Assembly: GCA_031002005.1 (NCBI GenBank) | Contig: CM061918.1 | Location: forward strand, 43,870,047 to 43,934,046 | Source: Vandiemenella viatica | Taxonomy: Eukaryota; Arthropoda; Insecta; Orthoptera; Morabidae | Reading direction: 5' to 3' | Length of the DNA stretch: 64,000 nucleotides | Shown here: positions 12,621 to 22,408 of the stretch, in pieces | Numbering within the stretch: position 1 is the stretch's first letter | Layout: every line of letters begins with the position of its first letter | Notes under the pieces: model-generated | Seen by the model: the letters and a program-made list of their open reading frames with translations, nothing else | Database searches by the model: none | Told to the model about the DNA's origin: nothing | Made by a program: the position numbers and the translations under genes

Positions 12621-13380
12621 CCAACACCTTCATTTCCATCAAATACAATAATAATAACTAAGCTGAACAGCATTATGACCATCTTCAAGAACTGGTAGGG
12701 GGAGGTAATAATACAAATAAACTGATATATTTGAGTTCATACAAAGAGAAGTTTGGAAAGAGGAGAGGTCCTTCTCATATTCTTAAGATATTACAAGTTA
12801 TAATTTCTGATATTAAACAAGAGCTCTTTGAACTACAAGACAACTGAAAGATAAAATATTTTGTCTCTCATGATTATGGAAGAGAAGTTTACCACTTGCG
12901 AAAGAGGAGGATACTGAAGAGGTTTGATTGAAAACAAAGAAATTAATATTGTTGGCAGTCTTCACGACAAATCAAAACTTTATATTTAAACACTTTCCAC
13001 TATATTGTACTATACTCTGCTATAAAAAATGCAAAGGAAAAGAAGATGAAAAATATTTTTTTAAGACTGTTACATTTTGTTTATAGCATTTTTAGAATAA
13101 AACATAAATAAAGTGCTTCCACTGTTTATTTATTTAAAAAAATCCTAGGTACATTGGAATTGATCACAGATATATAAACTAATACTTAAAGTGGTATGAA
13201 ATATTCTAAAGTTTAAAATTAGGGAGATTTCATCAATGTGTTGTGGGTCAAAACTGTAATGTAAACAGTGGAATGTGACTGAAACATTACTTACTTTAAA
13301 TTGGGATGCAGCATGAAATGTTTTTTCTTTGTTGAGATGACAACACATACAGATGAAAATTATTGATATGTTAAGAATAT
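12621..13380. other. Unassigned AT-rich stretch
   Basis: No recognisable coding or repeat structure. Small frames such as 13145-13348 (minus) are unremarkable. Confidence 0.35.
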
Positions 13381-13388
13381 GTGCTGAA

Positions 13389-13661
13389 TAGGGCCGGCAT
13401 TAGGGGGGGGGGTTAAGCAGGGAAAAAGTACCAGGGGCCCGGGCCACCAAAGGGGGGCTCACCGGCCTGAGTGCCTAAATAAATAGAAATCAAACACAAA
13501 TTTTAAAATCTGCACCAATAGTTTTGAATATATTTGTATTAAAATGTTCTGAATTTATTAAAAAAAAAAAAAAAAAAGTGTAAAGTAAAAATATTTTCAG
13601 GGGGGGTGGGGGGTGTCTAAGATCACTTACCTGGGGCCCGAGAACCCTAACGCCGACCCTA
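13389..13661. mobile_element. hAT-like MITE, 273 bp, exact 8-bp target duplication
   Basis: The ends are 'TAGGGCCGGCATTAGGG' and 'CCCTAACGCCGACCCTA', inverted repeats with two mismatches. Both flanks are GTGCTGAA (13381-13388 and 13662-13669), an exact 8-bp duplication. The G-rich left and right arms fold onto each other, and the AT-rich middle carries an 18-base A run near 13560-13577. No coding capacity. Confidence 0.9.
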
Positions 13662-13669
13662 GTGCTGAA

Positions 13670-15555
13670 GGAGAGGTAATGAAAAAAAGTAAAAGTTTCA
13701 CTCAGATTTATTAAAGTAATATTTAATATTATTTATCACAATTGTTTCCAAATGTAAGCACGATACTTTTATGAGTGTCAGCTGAAACATTGCTTTAAGG
13801 CCTAAAACATTGTTTTAAGGCTAAAACCTTTAACTCAGTGGACCACTGAGTTTGTATTTTGATTGGCACTACCAAAACTATTTCACAGAAGTCAGTTTGC
13901 TGTCAGCTTCTTGGTGAGCAGCTGGTAGTCTGCTTTCTCTGGTCGGTTGCTATTGCAGGATCTTTCTTGAAGGATCCTTACATCCTTACGTACTTTGAGG
14001 CTTGGAATCAAGTATGCCAGCACAAATCTGATTGCAGTATTCACATAGTTGGGGACGACTGTTTGAAGGATCTCTTTCCATCTCTTCCAAATCTCTCATC
14101 ATTTTTTAAGTATCCCTCAGAAACTTTACCTGAAACTCAAAGAAAATAAGTTTTAATCATTAGTAAGATTTTTTTAAAAAAATTCATAGTAACAGGAGTG
14201 GCCAGAGTCAAACTTCTTAAATGACACTATCAATGGTCCATCAGGAATTGATTAAGTCTGATATCAAGGATCTCTGATTCAGTTTTGAAGATGGATTTTG
14301 CACATTTGATGTTGAAGCCCTTAGACATAAATATCTTGACATAATATGGAAATGAAAGACAAATAAATTCAACACTCATCAATATTTTGAAGGGAGGAGG
14401 GCTGCAGTGACAAAAAGACTACCCAAAAATGCACAATATTTCAGGCAATATCTTTAACATCTGACAGAGCTTGCATGGTTACCTGTGGTCAACTCAGCCA
14501 AAAGAATGGTGATATTTGACCATCTTGACATATAACGTTTGTTAGTGAACTACATTAGATAGGGCAATTCTGGGATGAAATCATTGAAAAATTCACAATA
14601 TTGTATTGAACAATTGGTGACTAAAAGTGTATGATATTGCTGAGGCCATAGGCATATGCTATAGATTTTACACCAAAGATTTTATACCAGAAAGATTTTT
14701 GCAAGTTGGGTGTTGTATTTGTTAAATGCTGACCAATAACAAATGAGAAGACAAATTTATCAACAACATCTGGATCATTTTAAAAAGGATTTTATCAATT
14801 TAGTGCACTAACGTGTTATTATGAATAAGACACAGGTCTATGTTTGCAGCTAGAAATGATATAGTGTTTAGAACAGTTTCTGGACACCAGAGTTTCTTCA
14901 CCAAAAAAAGGCAAAGCAATTTCATTTGCCAGAAAAGCTATGGTCACTGATTGTTGGTATGCAAAAATGGATTAGGCCTATTTTTATTTATTACCTTGGA
15001 AAGGGTAAAACAATAACAATTTGTTGAAAAATCTAAATTACAAAAGAAAAAAAAAACTTCTTTCATTACATTCTTTGGTAATCTGAAAAGTGAGGGATCT
15101 AAAGCAGGTATTGTTACAATAATCAGCCTATTCACTATAATTGCTTCATCTGACTACCACATATTTCCAAATCTAAAAAAAAGATGGCTGCAAAACGTTT
15201 TGAGTAGCATAAACAGGTGATAGCAACTGCAGATTAATATTTTTAAAACCTTCCAGAAACATATTAAATGAAGTACTCTGAACTAATGGTCGACTACATA
15301 GAAAAATAAAATCACTTCCTAACTAAAAACAAACTCTTTCACTATCAGGTAAAGAACTATTTCTCTTGCACTCTTACATGTTACTTTCTGAACAGAAAGT
15401 AACATTCAAATTCAAAAAATAAACTTGACGCTAAAAATAATAAACTACATGAAGGAAATAAAACAATAGTAAGTAGAGCAAATTAACATGAAATGTGTGA
15501 GTTATACACAAGTGAGCTGGATTACTCATTATTCTTGTCTGCTCCTTATATACAG
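13670..15555. other. Unassigned stretch with one unrecognised frame
   Basis: A 96-codon + strand frame at 13859-14149 has fairly protein-like composition ('FLKDPYILTYFEAWNQVCQH') but matches nothing I know. The opposite strand is also open in pieces over the same interval. It could be a fragment of an unrecognised transposon or old gene. The remainder is AT-rich. If the exon at 15556 is real, part of this stretch is its upstream intron. Confidence 0.35.
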
Positions 15556-15664
15556 GTACTTTTTGACTGAGTATTTGAAAGATGAAGATGCATCAATTAT
15601 TAAGAGCAGAAAAAAGAATTCAGTCTACTCCAGAGCAACAAAATTGACACAACAATTATACAAG
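15556..15664 (+). CDS. Candidate internal coding exon of an unidentified host gene
   Basis: A 109-base open segment is bounded by a good acceptor (pyrimidine-rich tract ending 'TCCTTATATACAG') and a donor ('TACAAG|GTAACC'). The first base completes a split codon. The following 36 codons are open and begin 'YFLTEYLKDEDASIIKSRKK', ending '...TQQLYK' in phase 0. The composition is charged and helix-prone, unlike the flanking AT-rich DNA. The next + strand exon candidate (19079-19225) opens in phase 0, so the two can be joined in frame. I do not recognise the protein. The boundaries rest on splice consensus only. Confidence 0.5.
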
Positions 15665-16039
15665 GTAACCTCTGGTATCTCTCTATATGCATATACTGCT
15701 CCAAAATACACCCATCTCACACCCTCACACCAAAAATATTATATGCTAATTATCAGTACTTTTTCCATTCTTAAATTTACTACCTCTGTTCAGTTGCTTT
15801 TGATAAAACACTTTTGCCTACTTGCTTGCATAATTCCGTGTGCAGTATGAACACACTGTATACTGGAGGAGGGTATAATACAAAAGAAATTGTTTTTTAA
15901 TGTTACTACAACATGTGACATAACGTGTTCATGGAGAAATTATAAAAGAAATTTGTAGTCATGGTAATGACGGGAGTAACAAGAGAGAGCAAGTGAGAAC
16001 AAAAGTTAGTGTGCATTTGAGTTGATAATAGATAGTTAT
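15665..16039 (+). other. Likely start of an intron; nothing else seen
   Basis: AT-rich, with no repeat or frame that I can support. If the flanking exon calls are right, the intron runs from 15665 to 19078 and contains the LINE remnant, PLE remnant and MITE listed below. Confidence 0.35.
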
Positions 16040-17130
16040 GGAGAGCAAAGGATCTTACCTTAACAATTCAGTTTTCTAAGTTTCCATATAGCTTTCATTT
16101 TTTCTCTGTGGATTCTTTTCCTTTCTCCAATCCACAGTCTCTTAATGACTTCATTCTCTGGCGGTACTTCCCATTTGTTAATTTTTTCTCTGTATGTTTG
16201 TCTGTCTATGATTTCTGATGAGTTAATGTGGGCTTTTTCCAGGTCTTTTTTGATCTGCTGGACCCAGGGCATAGTTTTTAGCTGTTTTATGTATGTCACA
16301 ATTTTATGAATCAGTCCTGTTGCTTGGAGTCTGTGGATATGTCCAAATCTTAATCTTCATTTACTGATGTCTGCCGCGAGGTTTGACAGTGTTTCTATCG
16401 TTTTTCGACATTTAAGTCTATATCCGTCATCTGTTTTTTCTGGGCCAAGGATCTTTCTTTTAATTTTGCTTTCTTCTTTAAAAATGCTTTATAGGTCACC
16501 TTTCCTGTGTAGTTTTAAAGTTTTGCTGGCATACAGGGCTTCAGGTTTGATAACTGTGTTGTAATAATGTCTGCAACATATATACTTTCGTATATATGTT
16601 GCAGGTTCTACCGTAGGCTCTACTTAGTTTTTTCATGTGAACTTTCTGTGCTATTTTCTCTCCTCCTGTGGTTCGATGATTTCTCCCAGATACTAGAAAT
16701 ATGGGACTCTCAATTTTTCCATATTTTGTGACCAGATTTTAAGTGTGGAGTTTTGAGCAGATGAACTTGGTTTTTTGGAAGGATATTTGTAAGCCTACTT
16801 TTTCAGTGCATTCTTTGAGAGTTTCTACCTGTTTAATTGCTGTGGTCTCGTCATCTGCTAGTATCGCTAAATCATCTGCGAAGGCTAGGCAGGAAATTTT
16901 AAAACCATTCTTGCATCATCTGAGTTGTACAGGTTTCCAATAGTTCTGCTGTTTAAGTTCTTTCTCCCATTCTCAGATTACTTTATCCAGAACAAGGTTG
17001 AATAGTATCAGAGACAGACCATCACCCTGTCAAACACCGGTATTGATTTGAAACGGTTCAGACATCTCTCCCATGAATTTTACTTTGGAGGTTGTGCCGG
17101 TGAGTGTTTGTTTAATGAGGTTTATTATTA
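16040..17130 (-). mobile_element. Degenerate LINE, reverse transcriptase C-terminal half
   Basis: On the minus strand from right to left, the region near 17030-16990 resembles the 'GVRQGDGLS..LFN' block. The region near 16880-16850 matches 'FADDLAILADD', with both catalytic Asp residues. The frame 16299-16060 ('WVQQIKKDLEKAHI', 'IDRQTYREKINKWE') matches the C-terminal tail of such proteins. Stops and frameshifts are frequent. It lies within the proposed host intron, in the opposite orientation to the exons. Confidence 0.65.
16571..16604. repeat. Perfect 15-bp inverted repeat (hairpin)
   Basis: Arms CTGCAACATATATAC (16571-16585) and GTATATATGTTGCAG (16590-16604) are perfectly complementary around a 4-base TTTC loop. 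The hairpin interrupts the reverse-transcriptase remnant and may mark a tiny insertion or a replication-slippage product. Confidence 0.85.
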
Positions 17131-17218
17131 CCTAAATAGAAAAGATTAAATGAATAAGTTTGAACATTAAAGGTAAGAACAAGTTAAAAGCAGGACATTT
17201 GTCCCTAGTGACCGGGTT

Positions 17219-17247
17219 TTATATATATATATATATATATATATAAA
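17219..17247. repeat. (TA)n microsatellite
   Basis: About 14 uninterrupted TA units. No other function is apparent. Confidence 0.9.
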
Positions 17248-17554
17248 AACGAGGACCGTCACCAGAAGAAAATTGAAAATAAATACAACAAACATCTCAC
17301 ATTGTACTCTGTTAAGTGTGTTAAGTTTAGAATTTTTGCTCTAGGCTGAACAGTTCCACTTCAATAAAGCTTTGTAAGCAACACAACTCAGCAAAAATTT
17401 TGTAACAAGAAAAAAATAAAAGATACCAATATTCCAAATGCAACAAAATAAAATAAATATTTGTAACCAAGCAATAGTCTCCTGTAATCACCAAAAATAG
17501 TTTGAGATAAAAACAATTACAGATACATTTGTACACTTATTTCAATTATTCTTC

Positions 17555-17886
17555 CTCTGTTACATGGCATGCTTCTTGAATCTCTTAGTAAATTCATCAC
17601 TGCAGTCAGTGCAGATCCAGCAACCATTCAGTACTGATGTCAGTGGCACCAGATTTCGAGTAACAATTTCGGCTGTTTCAGGCTGTATAATTTCATCCTT
17701 GGATGGCTATGCTGCAATTAGTAGCAGTATTTTCAAACCAAATAAAAAATTTTCACCACCAAACCCTGAGAACTTGTAGTGCTGAGCCTTGGAAATGCAT
17801 TGTTCAATTCAAAATTTTGATTGCAGAAGTATTCCCTGTAGTAATCTGCAATAGATATGACAATATCAGAAACAAATTCTACCTTG
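17555..17886. other. Unresolved interval with protein-like frames on both strands
   Basis: The minus strand reads from about 17879 as 'YYREYFCNQNFELNN', stops at about 17730, and then gives a second segment ending 'CWICTDCSDEFTKRFKKHAM' plus stop at about 17561. The + strand is also open (17564-17779). I do not recognise either. The minus-strand segment shares 'CAATCAAAATTTTGAA' and 'TGAACAATG' with the exon candidate at 21491. A gene fragment or retrocopy is possible. Confidence 0.3.
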
Positions 17887-18390
17887 AATAAAATCTTCTC
17901 GGTTAACTACATGGGCGCCGGGAGGGGGGTGCAAGGGGGTGCACTTGCACCCCCCTGACATCCCGGGTCGCCTGGAAATTTGGGCCGATAGGGGGTGGGG
18001 AGCACCAATTACAGCCCTGGTGCACCCCCCTACATCCTGGGTCGCCGTGAGCCCGGAAATTTTTGGGCCGATGGCGGGGGGGGGGGGGGACCAATGCAGC
18101 CCTGGTGCACCCCCCTAGAAGCAATCCTGCCAGCGCCCATGGTTACCTAGCTGACCAATCCATCAATAAAACACGACGTTTGGGCGGTCATAATCACTGC
18201 AGCCTTTGTCAAGTGATGTGCCAGTAGGTTATAGAGCTGCTCTATAACCCACTGGCAACAATCACTTGAGAAAGGCGGCAGAGATTAAGACTGCCAAAAC
18301 ATCATGTTTTATCAATGGACTCACTCAGCTAGTTACCCAAGAGGATTTTATTAATTTTCAATGCCAAGAAAACTTCCAGTCTTACAAATT
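17887..18390. mobile_element. Palindromic PLE terminal repeat, split by a MITE
   Basis: The left part (AATAAAAT.TTCTCGG, then after the MITE 'TTACCTAGCTGACC' and 'CGACGTTTGGGCGGTC') and the right part ('CACTTGAGAAAGGCGGCAG' to 'GAGGATTTTATTAATTTTCA') are inverted relatives of each other. They meet near 18238-18243, where 'GAGCTGCTCTATAACC' forms the turn. Each half matches the ends of the PLE copies at 44.45 and 50.5 kb, at lower identity. No coding part remains. This looks like two pLTR ends left back to back, an arrangement known for PLEs. Confidence 0.75.
17910..18141. mobile_element. hAT-like MITE, 232 bp, inside the PLE repeat
   Basis: The ends are 'CATGGGCGCCGGGAGG' and 'CCTGCCAGCGCCCATG'. 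Flanks GTTAACTA (17902-17909) and GTTACCTA (18142-18149) form an 8-bp duplication with one mismatch, and the intact PLE counterpart reads GGTAACTA at this place. The inside is built from repeats of 'GGTGCACCCCCCTA' and 'CATCCTGGGTCGCC' type. A sister copy sits at 57665-57912. Confidence 0.88.
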
Positions 18391-19078
18391 CTTCCTTATT
18401 TTTATACAAATAAACAGAGGATCAATGCAAGAAAAAATTTGCTTAATTGGATTTTAAGACTTCTGAATCTATTCAGTGGAATGTCAGCGACATACTCTGA
18501 AGTAATACTATCTATTTTATATTCTGCATGATACTACTTATCAGCCAATTATACTATGTTTTATCTGAATGCTGTGTTAATTGAAGCAATGAATTTATAC
18601 AAGTGTACTTTGGAGAGTAGTGTTCTTGTAGAAGGATTAAGCACCACAAGGGAGGAGGAAGTGAGAGGTCCTCGTATTAATTTTATTAACAGAATTCTGT
18701 ACAGCATACTGAAACTGGTCCAATATGTTCTCTTAAAATCAACTTAGAGGTTGCAGCAGTATGATAAATTCAAAATAATAATTCAGATTCAGCATTATCT
18801 AGTGAAAAACACTGAAATTTTAATTGATAAACTATACGAGCTCCTACTTAAATTGGTAACCACTAAATCAAAATATAAATTTTGTTAAATTAGATGATAT
18901 GAAATACAATTAAAAGAATGGTAATTAGCAGGAAAAAGTTTTAGGGCAATTAAATTAAGGGAAGATACGGAAATTCAACCCAACAATTACCATAGATGAT
19001 GGCGGCTGAAAATGACGAACACAAAAATAGTTGAACAAATGTAACCAAATATTATAGTGTTGAACTTTATTCTTGCAG
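18391..19078 (+). other. Proposed intron sequence
   Basis: AT-rich, with no repeats I can support. It ends in a strong acceptor ('GAACTTTATTCTTGCAG') directly before the terminal exon candidate. Confidence 0.4.
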
Positions 19079-19225
19079 GTAGATGAGACACTTAATGCAG
19101 TCAGATGTGATCCCACCGATGTTCACACCATGAGAGCCAAGGAGCATGGCCTAAGTACTTGGGGTGATGGCTGGAGAATGGCAGGAAGACCTGAATCAAT
19201 AACTCTGGACAAATATTATCATTGA
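19079..19225 (+). CDS. Candidate terminal coding exon of an unidentified host gene
   Basis: A strong acceptor precedes 48 open codons and a TGA stop. The peptide opens 'VDETLNAVRCDPTDVHTMRA', continues with 'KEHGLSTWGDGW' and 'RMAGRPESITLDK', and ends 'YYH'. Its rich, balanced amino-acid composition stands out in AT-rich DNA. It has no ATG start of its own, so it would be read only as a spliced 3' exon. It opens in phase 0, matching the phase-0 donor of 15556-15664. A 344-base palindromic repeat starts 37 bases after the stop. I cannot name the protein. Confidence 0.6.
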   Translation, partial: VDETLNAVRCDPTDVHTMRAKEHGLSTWGDGWRMAGRPESITLDKYYH

Positions 19226-19261
19226 AAGCTGGAGAACATCACCAAAGTACTTAATATGAGA

Positions 19262-19605
19262 AGATAAGATAGGATAGGGAAAAATAAACAGATACCCATC
19301 ACTTACCACAGATGAAGGAAGGAGGGCGAGACGAACAAGTAAAAACACAAAAACATAAACAAATTGCACAATATTTCGACACAAGTCTTAGTCATGTGGG
19401 AGGCGAGACCTGTGCTTCATTCATGTGGCGGGTTGGGATGTGACCACATATTTCCCCCTGCCATATGTCTCGCCTCCCCCATGACTAAGACTTATGTCGA
19501 AATATTGTGCAATTTGTTTATATTTTTGTGTTTTTACGTGTTCGTCTCACCCTCCTGCCTTCATCTGTGGTAAGTGACGGATATCTGTTTATTTTTTCCT
19601 ATCCT
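19262..19605. repeat. Large palindrome, PLE-like family B ends
   Basis: Two arms of about 140 bases are near-complementary. The left arm contains 'CCACAGATGAAGGAAGG', 'AATTGCACAATATTTCGAC' and 'TCTTAGTCATGTGGGAGGCG'. The right arm carries the inverse strings up to 'CCTATCCTATCTTAT'. The spacer is about 50 bases. Each arm has a '.TGACTA' - short stem - GTC GAAA signature like other PLE ends here. It lies where the 3' untranslated region of the upstream exon would be. Relatives are at 32.35-32.55 and 38.50-38.62 kb. Confidence 0.8.
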
Positions 19606-19828
19606 ATCTTATTTTCAGGCCTCACGGCAGTTTCTTTGTTTCCATTATCCAATTAATATTAAAAGATATAAATATGAACAGTTAAAAAACAATAAGTAGG
19701 AAATATTAAACATAATATCAATAAAATGTGAAAAAATAATAAGTTCTGGATCTACCAGAAGGGTCTTATTATAGATTGGAACCAGGTGGATGGTTGGTGT
19801 GAAAGATATGTTGGTAAGCTAGTTCCAA

Positions 19829-20128
19829 TCAGTGGAAATCAGAGGACGTTATGGTTTCAGGGAAAATTCTGACAGCCTCATTGTAAAACAGTTGTTTAAA
19901 TTGTTCAGCTTGTGTGTACTGGCGCATTCTGCCACTAGATAGGATAATTTGTTGGTATAAACTATTTGCCTGTGCCCATTCATTCTGATGACAAGTGAGC
20001 AGTGAGGTCAATATATGAACTTGTACAGTGAAGGTGGATAAGTTGATATAGCAACTAATCATCAACTCACAGATTTTCATAGATACAACAACATCACATA
20101 CACATACCCTATTTAATCTCAGAAACAA
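19829..20128 (-). pseudogene. PLE GIY-YIG endonuclease tail fragment
   Basis: On the minus strand, one frame reads 'RMNGHRQIVYTNK' and then 'ECASTHKLNNLNNCFTM'. This matches the segment at 40.4-40.7 kb ('SVRMNGHRQTVHTYN', 'NNFNNCFTV'). An arginine, an 'NGH' and a downstream 'NCFT' are placed as in the C-terminal part of PLE GIY-YIG domains. Frameshifts interrupt it. The longest open frame over the interval is a different frame and is not the coding one. Confidence 0.5.
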
Positions 20129-20234
20129 AAATGTATAGGGAATGTAAATCCATCATTTACTAAAGTTGAGGCAGGAGGCACAATGATACAAACCAAAGGG
20201 ATGAAAAACATTTGAAATATTTTGGAAATACTTT

Positions 20235-20620
20235 TAATTATTAATTTAATTGTGACAGAGCATATGCTCCAGTGTCAATTTCCCAATATGTCTACTATCC
20301 TACTTAATTATTTCTTTTTTATCTTAAATTTTTTTTGTGTGCTGTACCACCACCCACTCACTTATAATTTTTAATGTTTTCAATGTTTCTTGTAAATGCC
20401 TACTTCTAACTTCCTTGCCTACAAAAGAAAAATTCCAACTCCCTTACCTTGAAATTGAGTGTCAGCTTGTGTCATGGTTATTTGTTCCCATCCACAATGT
20501 ACTCCTATTTTTTTTAATAATATCTATCCAAGCTTCATTATCAAAATACACCTTATACACTACCAGCAGTCTCTTCACTAAATCTAACATCTTCCAATGA
20601 TTCCCAATCCAGGTCCTGTA
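20235..20620 (-). mobile_element. LINE-A 3' fragment
   Basis: The minus strand carries the LINE-A 3' end ('GCATATGCTCTGTCACAATT' and TTAA repeats) and upstream matches to 'CATGACACAAGCTGACACT' and 'TTTTTCTTTTGTAGGCAAGG'. These correspond to the last 300 bases of the copy at 54.7-55.0 kb. No open frame survives. Confidence 0.65.
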
Positions 20621-21490
20621 TCATATGAATTACTGACTCAGCAATAACAGTGGAGGAAATGCTGTCAGGTATTTTTTATATGGAAAGTAAAGTATATCCA
20701 CCACTCACCAAAGATCTAGGAAGGACAGTAGTGTGTTCTGTGGTAATTTCCACAAACACACACACACACAAATCTAGCCACCCTTCACACCAACTCCAAC
20801 TCCAGTATAACACTAAAACGTGTTTCCTATTTTACACCACCATATTCAAACAATATTTCCGGCAAAGGTGATATTTTAATCAATGAATGCAAGTGCTCCA
20901 TCACAATTAAATAAAAATTCTGTTATCTGACCCCCTCACTTCTCTGGTACATCCCCTCATTAACCTCTCCAATAAATGAAAGATTTTGAAACCTTTGCCT
21001 ACCAAAATTCAGTAAAAATGCAACATCATTGGAAAAGTTGAAACTTTTATGGAAAATAAATTAATTATACAGTAAGTGTAATGATAGTAACAATTATTAC
21101 ATTTCCATAGTTTTATATATAATATATATTACCTCTCGCTTAGTATTCAACAATCATTTACATTACTGCATTTGCATGGCAGCTGTTGGTGTGTGAACAT
21201 TACTGTCCCATACATTTAAGTTTTTCACTAAATATTGTAAATTGTTTTCACCTTGTTTTAGTCTTGTCACAAGTCACGATCCTGTAACTATGATAAGTAA
21301 TGGATTTACCTTCCCAGTCCTTTATGCATTCACCAAAGCATTTTATTTCCATTTTTTATATAATTTTTTCATCTTGAAATGCTCAATAGACAAATAAATA
21401 CATATTATTACAGTAGTGTTGTCTATACCTCTGTGGACATAATAATTCAAACAAGTAAGTAGAGCCTAATGATAAATATTTATCTCGCAG
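20621..21490. other. Unassigned stretch; CA microsatellite and a LINE-A tail scrap
   Basis: A CA repeat lies at 20756-20771. At about 20891-20916, 'GTGCTCCATCACAATTAAAT' matches the very 3' end of LINE-A in + orientation, but nothing more of the element can be seen. The remainder is AT-rich and ends in the acceptor of the next exon candidate. Confidence 0.4.
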
Positions 21491-21600
21491 GTACAATCAA
21501 AATTTTGAAGTGAACAATGTAGTTAAGTGCAAAATGATCCAGGAAAGTCTTGACAGACTCACAAGCCATAGAGACAAAACTACGCCATTTGACTCTAAAG
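21491..21600 (+). CDS. Candidate internal coding exon, unidentified gene
   Basis: An acceptor 'ATTTATCTCGCAG' precedes 110 bases that are open in one frame. The peptide begins 'YNQNFEVNNVVKCKMIQESL' and ends 'HRDKTTPFDSK'. The donor 'TCTAAAG|GTATTG' leaves one base of a split codon, and the next exon candidate supplies the other two (GA), giving Gly. Entry and exit are both phase 1. The stop-bearing exon at 19079-19225 lies between this and the exon at 15556, so this probably belongs to a second gene or an alternative 3' end. Not recognised. Confidence 0.45.
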
Positions 21601-21747
21601 GTATTGCTTCTAATGTGTGAATTTCAAAATCAGTTAACCAAACATATTAATCATACAGTCTGATCCAGACAAAAGAGTCACTCAAGCTACAGTGCCTATA
21701 ATCTTGCTCTTCACACAAAGAAAATAGCGTTACCATTATTTCTTCAG

Positions 21748-21809
21748 GAAATTATGTTAATTTATATTCCCTTTTTCATCTCCAATTAAGGCATCCATTC
21801 AAAAGCTGA
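21748..21809 (+). CDS. Candidate terminal coding exon, pairs with 21491-21600
   Basis: The acceptor 'CCATTATTTCTTCAG' is followed by GA, which completes the split Gly codon. The frame then reads 'NYVNLYSLFHLQLRHPFKS' and stops (TGA, 21807-21809). The intron would be 147 bases. Phase agreement with the preceding donor is the main support. The peptide is short and unrecognised, so chance cannot be excluded. Confidence 0.35.
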
Positions 21810-22237
21810 ACATCATTCTTAATTGCCAGTGTGTTTTGGTAGAAACGCGTCTTCTGCTGCAAGTAGCTCTAAACATGATTATCTTGTGCAGTATGTTTAG
21901 AATATCAGTGCCGTCACTTATTACCAACAGAACAAAAATAATAGTGATAAAATAATGGTTATATTGAATGTAGTCATCCAGTGAATTGCTCTCACGCTTC
22001 AATCACATGTCTATTCTCACTTTGCCATAAACACTGGTTGAAACCCAAGAGCACCTCACTGGGAACTTTTAGCACAAGGTCTACAGATCAATTCATTCAG
22101 TATTTGTTTAGGACAACTATATTCTATTGTTACAAGTCTATTATAGAAGGCATAATGTAACACTTTGAAGTATACTTTCTTGATACATCAAGTTATTTGC
22201 TCAGCATTAATTAAATGCACAGATTTGCGGTTCTTAC

Positions 22238-22408
22238 CTTTTCTGAAGCAGTGATCCTTTCACATGACAGTACATAAATCCATTTATTTCTTCTTAAATC
22301 ATAGTAAACTGATGTATTTAAAACAAAAATAGATAAAATAAACATAACCATTACCAGATGTGAAGGCTTGGTGATGTGAAATAGTAAAAGGTGCATGCAA
22401 CAAACCAC
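22238..22408 (-). CDS. Candidate first coding exon with a signal-anchor segment
   Basis: The minus strand opens with ATG at 22408 and stays open for 57 codons to a consensus donor ('GAAAAG|GTAAGAACC'). After about 17 residues comes a hydrophobic stretch ('LVMVMFILSIFVLN') followed by 'YYDLRRNKWIYVLS', which would be a membrane-spanning segment with a basic flank, as in type II membrane proteins. The exon ends in phase 0. No downstream exon was identified on this strand, and the family is unknown. Confidence 0.35.

Noticed and set aside
17903..18124. Pro/Arg-rich 73-codon frame
   Set aside because: It lies inside the GC-rich repeats of a MITE. Composition explains it.
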